Shown piece by piece: positions 34,463-40,382 of a DNA stretch of 40,382 bases; the first letter of the stretch is position 1, and every line of letters begins with the position of its first letter. The notes under the pieces are model-generated. The model made no database searches and was not told where the DNA came from. It was given only the letters and a program-made list of their open reading frames with translations. The DNA is from an uncultured Eubacterium sp. (lineage in GTDB: Bacteria; Bacillota; Clostridia; Lachnospirales; Lachnospiraceae). The position numbers and the translations under genes were made by a program. Location: the NCBI GenBank assembly GCA_934317205.1, contig CAKREL010000008.1, forward strand, positions 1 through 40,382. The letters run 5' to 3'.

Positions 34463-35485
34463 TTAAGATGGAATAATTTTTCTCACACCCGGGATTTTCT
34501 GCAGACCTTTTGCAATTAATGCTGATATCAGGAAAATACAAATGGTTCCGAATACACGGTAGACAATACTTGTATCCGGTACTTTTATATAAATTACTGC
34601 AACCTGGATCAGATACCAGTGAATCAGATAAATTCCAAACGTAAGTCCTGCAAACGGTCGGGTTATTTTTTCCAGTAACCCCATGATTTTCTTCTGCTCC
34701 AGATTTTTAAACAAAAGAAAAACCGCCGTTGCATACAGAACACTCGGCACATTTAAATATCCTTTGAAAGTCTGCACGATTCCACCAGCCTGATAGGAAA
34801 GCATCAGCGTAAAGCAGATATGCATAAGCAATCCCGCAAGCCCCAATCCATAAATACCATACCGCCATTTCTTTTCAATTTCATAATTGCTGATCCAATA
34901 TCCCAAAAGAGTAAAAATCAGATTTTCTCCCATCACCGGCATATTCAATGTGGTGTTATAAGTAATATTAAATAAGGAAAATATCAGTGGTAGCAACGAC
35001 TGAAATATAAATGCAGCCAAAATAGCATAACCAAATCCGCGCTTTCGCACTTTTTCTGGTATCAAAGTCAAAAATGGCACCGCAAGATAAATAGCAAACA
35101 ATGCGGGAAAGAACCAGTAAATGCTGACATAACTGGTATTTACAATTCCACCAAGTAGTGCGCCAAAATTTTCCGGAACAATTCCTGTAGCAAAAATCTG
35201 CCACAACACACCAATCACGGACCAGGCCAGGAACGGTATCACTGTTTTTAAAAAACGCTTTTTAAAAAATACAGCTGTAGAATACCGATTCCTGTAATTT
35301 AAAAGTGTGGCACCAGATATCATAAAAAACACAGGCACCGCAAAATAACAGATACCCTCGATTATATTTGCAGTAATCCAGTAACGGTCATAACTGAACT
35401 GCCAGAAACATCCGTTCACATGCAGTGCAACAACCGCCAGACAGGCAAATACTCCCAATACCTGTATATAAGTTTTCTTTTTCAT
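34463..35485 (-). CDS. Membrane O-acyltransferase (acyltransferase-3 family), paralogue 2
   Basis: A 340-residue multi-spanning protein beginning KTYIQVLGVFACLAVVALHV, where the conserved His follows a hydrophobic helix, then AVPVFFMISGATLL. Similar in length and layout to its neighbour but clearly diverged, so the two may modify different acceptors or positions. It lies 49 bp upstream of paralogue 1 and 33 bp downstream of the DUF4422 gene, so the three are probably co-transcribed. Confidence 0.87.
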   Translation of the reverse strand: MKKKTYIQVLGVFACLAVVALHVNGCFWQFSYDRYWITANIIEGICYFAVPVFFMISGATLLNYRNRYSTAVFFKKRFLKTVIPFLAWSVIGVLWQIFATGIVPENFGALLGGIVNTSYVSIYWFFPALFAIYLAVPFLTLIPEKVRKRGFGYAILAAFIFQSLLPLIFSLFNITYNTTLNMPVMGENLIFTLLGYWISNYEIEKKWRYGIYGLGLAGLLMHICFTLMLSYQAGGIVQTFKGYLNVPSVLYATAVFLLFKNLEQKKIMGLLEKITRPFAGLTFGIYLIHWYLIQVAVIYIKVPDTSIVYRVFGTICIFLISALIAKGLQKIPGVRKIIPS

Positions 35486-35518
35486 AAATCTTTCTCATTT
35501 CTAATGTTTCGCTTTTTA

Positions 35519-36304
35519 TTAAAAACTTCCCTCGTACTTTTTATTTCCAAATTTTGCCTTCAGGAAAGCCATCCCCTTTTTCTTCCAGTCAATCTTTTCC
35601 ATATGAATATATGGGATCTCTTTTATCTCCTCTTTCTGATTCATCAGCCATACATTAAAGATGATTTCACTGACTCTGCCGTAAAAACGTCCCTGGAAAA
35701 ATGAATATTCTTTGTCTCCAACCCGTTTTTCCAGTTCGAACAAAATATCAAACAGCCAGCTGCAGTATGCATCTGACAGAGACTTTTCCATAATATACAT
35801 ATTAAACATATAACCGGAAGTCTGTTTCATCACTTTGTCAAAGCTCTCCAGATACTCCGGATATTTCTCACTGATAATCTCTCTGGTGATATCCAGATGC
35901 TCTGCATAATGTGTATGCGCATAGTGAGAATACAATGTCTCAATATAATAGTTTCTTTTTTTCGGAACAATGATCTTGTACTTTGGAATCAGCTGATTCA
36001 ATTCTTCCCCGGTCAGCACACTCTCCATTAGCGCATGATTTTTCTGAAAAGACTTGCTTTTCATAGAAAAATGACGACGGTAATGCGCCAGCCCCAGATA
36101 ATCGCAGTCCAGATTTTTCCATGCCCAGTACAGACCTGTCAGTTCACAGTAACTTGGATTTTTTGCAGAAATATTATCTCCGGTATTATCCGGCTGATAT
36201 GGAAGTGCTTCTTTTCCTTCTCTGCCAACATGAACCGGCAGATAAATGTCATCCTGCGGCATATCATAAAGTTTGTGTGTAGCAATAATTATTTTTGCAT
36301 TCAT
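35519..36304 (-). CDS. DUF4422-family glycosyltransferase
   Basis: A 261-residue cytosolic protein with the family's marks: KIIIATHKLYDMP at the start, NISAKNPSYCELTGLYWAWKN near 45-65, DYLGLAHYRRHF near 75 and FQGRFYGRVSEIIFNVWL near the end. DUF4422 proteins are found in capsule and exopolysaccharide clusters and are thought to be glycosyltransferases (GT-A-like). First gene of the unit with the two acyltransferases, so it may build the glycan they acylate. AGGAG is about 9 nt before the ATG. Confidence 0.87.
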   Translation of the reverse strand: MNAKIIIATHKLYDMPQDDIYLPVHVGREGKEALPYQPDNTGDNISAKNPSYCELTGLYWAWKNLDCDYLGLAHYRRHFSMKSKSFQKNHALMESVLTGEELNQLIPKYKIIVPKKRNYYIETLYSHYAHTHYAEHLDITREIISEKYPEYLESFDKVMKQTSGYMFNMYIMEKSLSDAYCSWLFDILFELEKRVGDKEYSFFQGRFYGRVSEIIFNVWLMNQKEEIKEIPYIHMEKIDWKKKGMAFLKAKFGNKKYEGSF

Positions 36305-36334
36305 TATTATATAACTCCTTCTTGATATAACGTA

Positions 36335-36352
36335 AAAATGTTACAAAACATT
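36335..36352. promoter_or_regulatory. Inverted repeat AAATGTT-ACAA-AACATTT upstream of the DUF4422 gene
   Basis: Perfect 7-bp arms, 30 bp before the DUF4422 start codon. A possible operator or leader hairpin. No other strong signal for this gene was found in the divergent gap of about 540 bp; the rest holds the thi promoter and riboswitch. Confidence 0.4.
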
Positions 36353-36504
36353 TCAGCTTTTATAATATTTAAATCACTGTATCATTTTTATCCGTTTTAC
36401 AGACATACTGATAATTCCAGCAAATGTAAGCATTTTTCTCCATTCACATCTTTTTGACCTTTATTTTTTAGAATAACATTTTTCCATCTGTTTTACAAGA
36501 AATC

Positions 36505-36533
36505 TTGACAATTTTCCTTTCCTGCGGTAACAT
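36505..36533 (+). promoter_or_regulatory. Promoter of the thiamine uptake operon
   Basis: TTGACA (36505-36510), 17 bp, TAACAT (36528-36533). The predicted start near 36540 places the TPP aptamer about 40 nt into the transcript. Confidence 0.75.
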
Positions 36534-36577
36534 TCTACACGTAAAGTGCCATACAAGCGTCTTTTCGCTTTATAAAT

Positions 36578-36660
36578 GAACCAGGGGAGCCATTCGCTGA
36601 GAGTAAGGATTAAACCTTAGACCCTTATACCTGTTGGGCAATGCCATCGAAGGAAGTGTT
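36578..36660 (+). ncRNA. TPP riboswitch (THI element)
   Basis: Carries the conserved THI-box pieces in order: CCAGGGGAGCC, GCTGAGAG, a short variable stem (AAGG/CCTT), GACCCTTATACCTG and GGGCAATGCC with GAAGGAAG. It should lower expression of the downstream transport operon when thiamine pyrophosphate is plentiful. Confidence 0.95.
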
Positions 36661-36702
36661 ATTTACCCTAGGGTTATAGGAAAATATGCAAACTTCTAAG
36701 TG

Positions 36703-36728
36703 CATCTGCCAGCCGGTAGATGTTTTTT
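36703..36728 (+). terminator. Intrinsic terminator of the TPP riboswitch
   Basis: CATCTGCC/GGTAGATG (36703-36710, 36715-36722) around AGCC, followed by six Ts. It lies 45 nt after the aptamer and 117 nt before the first gene, consistent with control by premature termination. Confidence 0.88.
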
Positions 36729-36845
36729 ATTGCCCTGACATATAATTTTACAAGTTTTGGACATGAGGCAAAATGCATTTGTTCTACTGCTATGGCATCA
36801 ATAAACGTAACTTAATGTAACAACTATTATTTCTTGGAGGAAAAA

Positions 36846-37142
36846 ATGAACGCAAGTGTAGCTATTCAAGTATTACCAACAGTCACAGATGAAGACGAAG
36901 TAATCCGCATCGTAGACGAAGTCATCGATTATATTAAATCCACCGGTCTGAATTATTACGTAGGACCGTGCGAGACATCCATTGAAGGGGATTATAATGA
37001 ATTGATGGAAATCGTTAAAAACTGCCAGCTCGTTGCTGCAAAAGCAGGTTGTCCTGCAATGAATACTTATGTAAAAATATCTTTTAAACCTGAGGGAGAT
37101 GTACTGACCATTGACAAAAAAGTTACAAAACATCACCAGTAA
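36846..37142 (+). CDS. Thiamine-binding protein, MTH1187/YkoF family
   Basis: A small cytosolic protein of 98 residues with the family's ferredoxin-like beta-alpha-beta pattern (ASVAIQVLP, then VDEVIDYIKSTGLNYYVGPCETSIEGDYNELMEIVKNCQ given here only as a pattern). Relatives bind thiamine or its pyrimidine part and are often next to ThiXYZ-type transporters. GGAGG lies 5-6 nt before ATG 36846. First gene of a four-gene operon behind the TPP riboswitch. It overlaps the permease gene by 32 bp. Confidence 0.85.
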   Translation: MNASVAIQVLPTVTDEDEVIRIVDEVIDYIKSTGLNYYVGPCETSIEGDYNELMEIVKNCQLVAAKAGCPAMNTYVKISFKPEGDVLTIDKKVTKHHQ

Positions 37143-37893
37143 GATCCCGGCAATCATCGCTTTATGTCTGATTGTGCTGGTCTGGTATCTCATCTGCATC
37201 TCAGGACTGGTTCCGGCTTATATGCTGCCATCTCCGGTCAATGTGGCAAAAGCTCTGATTTCAGATATGCCACTCATCCTGATGCATGCCAGATACACAC
37301 TACAGGAAGCATTTTACGGTCTGTGTATTGGTATCCTGCTGGCCTTTGTCAGTGCCACACTGATGGATCGTTTTCTGACCATCAACCGGGCCTTTTATCC
37401 GTTGATGGTTATCACACAGACGATTCCAACCATTGCCATCGCGCCGGTTCTGGTACTCTGGATGGGATTTGGCATGGCTCCAAAGATTGCTTTGGTTGTC
37501 ATCACCACCTTTTTCCCGATTGCAGTTGGTCTGCTGGACGGTTACAAAAGTGTGGATCCAGATGCTGTTAATCTGATGCGTGCCATGGGCGCCACAAAAA
37601 TCCAGATTTTCCGGCATTTAAAATTTCCATCCGCTTTGAACCAGTTTTTCTCTGGTTTGAAGATTTCTGCTTCTTACGCTGTAGTTGGCGCAGTTGTTGC
37701 AGAATGGCTCGGTGGATTTAACGGACTGGGTGTCTATATGACCCGTGTAAAAAAAGCATATGCTTTCGACAAAATGTTTGCCGTTATTATTTTTATCGTG
37801 ATCATCAGTTTACTGCTGATGCTCGCAGTCAATATTATCAGAAACTTATCCATGCCATGGATAAGAACAGAAAAAGAGGGGAAAGAAATATGA
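37111..37893 (+). CDS. thiX: ABC transporter permease for a thiamine precursor (ThiX-like)
   Basis: A 260-residue inner-membrane permease with about six helices. It has the cytoplasmic EAA-type loop (DAVNLMRAMGATKIQIFRHLKFPSA) that docks on the ATPase. No ATG fits the start: the frame opens with TTG 37111, inside the upstream gene, and an upstream in-frame ATG at 37099 is followed two codons later by a stop. Translational coupling is likely. The overlap and the ATGA junction with the next gene show a tight operon. Gene name from context. Confidence 0.85.
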   Translation: MTKKLQNITSKIPAIIALCLIVLVWYLICISGLVPAYMLPSPVNVAKALISDMPLILMHARYTLQEAFYGLCIGILLAFVSATLMDRFLTINRAFYPLMVITQTIPTIAIAPVLVLWMGFGMAPKIALVVITTFFPIAVGLLDGYKSVDPDAVNLMRAMGATKIQIFRHLKFPSALNQFFSGLKISASYAVVGAVVAEWLGGFNGLGVYMTRVKKAYAFDKMFAVIIFIVIISLLLMLAVNIIRNLSMPWIRTEKEGKEI

Positions 37894-38966
37894 AAAACAA
37901 TTTTTTAAAGAAACTTGCTGCCGCATCTTTGGCAGCTGCTATGGTATTTTCCATGGCTGCATGTGGGAACGCTGACAACAACGCCGCAAAAGGAAATGCA
38001 TCAGACAGTTCTTCTGCCGCTGAAAGCACTTCCGATTCTGAGAAGAAACTGACAAAAATCACATTCTGTCTGGACTGGACACCAAATACAAACCACACCG
38101 GTTTATACGTTGCACAGCAGCTCGGTTACTATGAGCAGGCCGGTCTGGATGTTCAGATCGTTCAGCCGCCAGAGGATGGTGCTGCATTAATGTGTGCCTC
38201 CGGTCAGGCTCAGTTTGCCATCGAAGCGCAGGATACAATGGCTGCATCTCTGGATTCCGACAATCCACTTGGTATCACAGCTGTTGCTGCCGTTCTCCAG
38301 CACAACACTTCCGGTATCCTTTCCCGCCAGGGTGACGGCATTGACACTCCAAAAGGAATGACAGGAAAAACCTATTCCACATGGGAGTCTCCGATTGAGC
38401 TTGCAACTTTAAAAACAGTTGTCAATGAAGATGGTGGTGATTTTGAAAAAGTAAATCTCATTCCAAATGACATCACTGATGAACCAGCTGCACTGGCAGC
38501 TCATCAGACAGATGCAATCTGGGTATTTTACGGATGGGGTGGAATTAATGCAAATGTAGAAAAAACACCTTGCGATTTCTTCTTCTTTAAAGATGTAAAT
38601 CCAGTATTTGATTACTACACACCAGTTATCATTGCAAACAATGAATTTTTACAGAATAGTCCTGATGTTGCAAAAAAATTCCTTGAAGCGACTCAGAAAG
38701 GTTACGAATATGCTATCCAGAATCCGGTAGATGCTGCAAATATGCTCATCGCAGGTGACAACACAGGTTCCTTAAGCGGATCTGAAGAACTGGTTCAGGC
38801 TTCTCAGCAGTACATTTCTGATCAATATGTCGCAGACGCTCAGAAATGGGGCTTTATTGACGAAGACCGTTGGAATGCATTCTACAAATGGCTTGCAGAT
38901 AACAATCTGACCTCTACAGACCTGACAGGCAAGGGATTCTCAAACGACTACTTGGGCGGTAATTAA
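37890..38966 (+). CDS. thiY: Substrate-binding lipoprotein for a thiamine precursor (ThiY-like, NMT1/THI5 fold)
   Basis: A 358-residue lipoprotein: signal peptide with lipobox SMAAC (Cys about 24), a Ser/Asp-rich linker, then the NMT1/THI5-like domain beginning KITFCLDWTPNTNHTGLYVA (about residue 52). ThiY relatives bind formylaminopyrimidine, a thiamine breakdown product that is salvaged. Whether the ligand here is that, hydroxymethylpyrimidine or thiamine is open. ATG 37890 follows a GAGGGG site and overlaps the permease stop by 4 bp; the frame from 37857 starts inside the permease gene. Confidence 0.9.
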   Translation: MKNNFLKKLAAASLAAAMVFSMAACGNADNNAAKGNASDSSSAAESTSDSEKKLTKITFCLDWTPNTNHTGLYVAQQLGYYEQAGLDVQIVQPPEDGAALMCASGQAQFAIEAQDTMAASLDSDNPLGITAVAAVLQHNTSGILSRQGDGIDTPKGMTGKTYSTWESPIELATLKTVVNEDGGDFEKVNLIPNDITDEPAALAAHQTDAIWVFYGWGGINANVEKTPCDFFFFKDVNPVFDYYTPVIIANNEFLQNSPDVAKKFLEATQKGYEYAIQNPVDAANMLIAGDNTGSLSGSEELVQASQQYISDQYVADAQKWGFIDEDRWNAFYKWLADNNLTSTDLTGKGFSNDYLGGN

Positions 38967-38990
38967 TATTTACACAGGAAGTTAGTTATA

Positions 38991-39725
38991 ATGGCATTAT
39001 TAAAAGCAGAACATATTACAAAAATATATGGACAGCGGACGATCATCAAAGATATCAACATTGAATTAAATCAAGGCGAGCTGGTCTGCCTTCTTGGTGT
39101 CAGCGGTTCCGGAAAGACGACATTGTTTCACATTCTTTCCGGACTGACCACACCGGAGGAAGGACATGTCTACCTGAATGACAAAGATATTACTTCCACG
39201 CCGGGACAGATCAGTTACATGCTTCAGAAAGATCTGCTGCTTCCGCACAAAAAGATCATTGATAACGTATCACTGCCGCTTGTATTAAAGGGCATGAAAA
39301 AAGCAGAGGCCCGCGAAAAAGCCAACCCGCTTTTTGCAGGATTTGGTCTGGAAGGAACGCAGTATCAGTATCCAAGCCAGCTCTCCGGCGGTATGCGCCA
39401 GCGTGCTGCCCTTTTAAGAACCTATCTGTCTTCCAATGGGGTTGCATTATTGGATGAACCTTTTTCTGCTCTGGATACTATCACAAAGTCTAATATTCAT
39501 AAATGGTATCTGAATATTATGACTCACATTGATCTGTCCACACTGTTCATCACACACGACATCGATGAAGCAATTCTCTTATCCGACCGCATTTATATCT
39601 TGAACGGTACACCTGGTGAGATCAAAGACGAGATTGTAATCAGCGAAAAGAAACCACGGCCAGATGATTTTTATCTGACCGAGACGTTTCTGGATTACAA
39701 ACGCGACATCATAAATCGTCTCTAA
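38991..39725 (+). CDS. thiZ: ABC transporter ATPase for a thiamine precursor (ThiZ-like)
   Basis: A 244-residue ATP-binding subunit: Walker A LLGVSGSGKTT (about 34-44), Q-loop region SYMLQKDLLLPH, signature LSGGMRQRAAL (about 131) and Walker B VALLDEPFSALD (about 153), followed by the switch His in FITHD. Closely resembles nitrate/taurine/thiamine-precursor importers. Last gene of the TPP-controlled operon, 24 bp after thiY. GGAAG lies upstream of the ATG. A long hairpin follows 20 bp after the stop. Confidence 0.9.
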   Translation: MALLKAEHITKIYGQRTIIKDINIELNQGELVCLLGVSGSGKTTLFHILSGLTTPEEGHVYLNDKDITSTPGQISYMLQKDLLLPHKKIIDNVSLPLVLKGMKKAEAREKANPLFAGFGLEGTQYQYPSQLSGGMRQRAALLRTYLSSNGVALLDEPFSALDTITKSNIHKWYLNIMTHIDLSTLFITHDIDEAILLSDRIYILNGTPGEIKDEIVISEKKPRPDDFYLTETFLDYKRDIINRL

Positions 39726-39745
39726 TTCTAGTTTATGCTAGTTTA

Positions 39746-39860
39746 AAAAGAAGCTGGAAGAAAACTCCAATGCCGGCACGAATGATTTTCTATCTGCGCT
39801 GCGCCGATAACGAAAATCAGTCTACCGCCTTGCCTTGGAGTTTTGCTACCAGCTTCTTTT
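39746..39860. repeat. Long three-tier hairpin after the thiamine operon
   Basis: Nested arms: AAAAGAAGCTGG/CCAGCTTCTTTT (39746-39757, 39849-39860), AAAACTCCAA/TTGGAGTTTT (39761-39770, 39835-39844) and GATTTTC/GAAAATC (39784-39790, 39812-39818). The terminal As and Ts could make it a terminator on both strands. Its 3' half is related to the sequence at 46-81. Confidence 0.75.
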
Positions 39861-40020
39861 ATCTACGCCGTGGCACCGCGTGACACGCATGCATATAAAC
39901 TAATGGCAAAATAACTGTTGTGCTGCATGCGCAGATTTACATATTGAAAAATGAACCGAATTTAAAAATTGAACAACGTACGCTACCCTTGACAGAATAA
40001 AAAAGAAACGGCTTTCCCTT

Positions 40021-40379
40021 TGTTACCGACGGCGAAGAACTCAAGAACATGTAGATTTTCTCCGTCGCTGGCAACAGTGTAGCCGTTCTTTTTTTCTCTT
40101 TCAAGGGCATGCCGCTGCGCGGTAGCTGAAATCCTTCCTCAGGCTCAGAATCTAAGAACATATAGTGGCTTCGCCACCAAAATAAGTAACTATGGATAAA
40201 CGCAAAGCAATTATAAATCTGTACCATACGGTTTTTTAAACTGTTTTTAGATTTTGAGCCAGAGGTAAGACCAGAGCCACCGCAACGCGGTTCCCTTGAC
40301 CATAGACAAAAAGAACTGCTACACTGTTGTCAGCGACGGAAAAATGAAACTGTTTTTGAGTTTCTCGCCGTCGGTAATC
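40021..40379. repeat. Large imperfect inverted repeat, right edge
   Basis: The segment 40021-40166 recurs in inverted orientation at about 40230-40379; the second arm may continue beyond the window. Shared blocks are TTACCGACGGCGA, CCGTCGCTG, CAACAGTGTAGC, GTTCTTTTT, TCAAGGG, CTCAGGCTCA-like and AATCTAA. Each arm can itself fold (CGACGG/CCGTCG; AAAGAA..CGGCT/AGCCGTTCTTT at 40002-40091). The spacer holds a small GTGGC-TTC-GCCAC hairpin. No gene recognised. Confidence 0.7.
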
Positions 40380-40382
40380 GAC

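Noticed and set aside
39937..40227. 96-codon minus-strand frame at the right edge
   Set aside because: It runs through one arm of the inverted repeat, has no ribosome binding site and no recognisable domain.

Overview
The window looks like the chromosome of a spore-forming, low-GC Clostridia species, most likely a Lachnospiraceae gut bacterium (Blautia/Ruminococcus-like). This is inference from SpoVAD/SpoVAE, class III fructose-bisphosphatase, the DapL route to diaminopimelate, a clostridial-style glnA-ANTAR pair, and AGGAGG ribosome binding sites. No rRNA, tRNA, CRISPR array, prophage or intact transposase was found.

Layout. Positions 1-721 hold no gene but several nested structured repeats. 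Positions 722-5478 form a MarR-regulated heterodimeric ABC exporter operon with two operator palindromes in its promoter. Positions 5717-9563 carry fbp, dapB and dapA behind a lysine riboswitch with its own terminator (about 9675-9930) and a strong promoter. Next come a corrinoid adenosyltransferase and a two-OB-fold SSB, and divergent from them typA. dapL, dapF, an ANTAR regulator, glnA and a His6-type hisA follow on the minus strand, then guaB on the plus strand behind a consensus promoter and a leader hairpin with a U-tract. Positions 20354-21104 are rich in structured repeats around a tiny lipoprotein gene. spoVAE and spoVAD come next.

The most distinctive region is 22862-36304. It holds a nucleotidyltransferase, then five consecutive exported proteins: an LtaS/OpgB-like phosphoglycerol transferase, a GH25 muramidase, an M23 peptidase, a SASA-type esterase and a YkuD L,D-transpeptidase. 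All five carry 5 to 15 copies of the same roughly 22-residue Trp-rich repeat. Two membrane O-acyltransferases and a DUF4422 glycosyltransferase follow. I read this as a cell-envelope building and remodelling locus. Its extracellular enzymes appear to be held on one shared wall ligand by a common repeat. The ligand is unknown; a teichoic-acid-like polymer made or modified by the same locus is a reasonable guess.

The right end (36505-39725) is a thiamine/pyrimidine uptake operon under a TPP riboswitch: a thiamine-binding protein, then permease, lipoprotein and ATPase. The last 650 bp hold long hairpins and a large inverted repeat, one related to the sequence at the left edge. Dispersed structured repeats (1-690, 20387-21081, 39746-40382, plus smaller ones) are the second notable theme. 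They resemble non-autonomous palindrome-rich mobile elements or non-coding RNAs.
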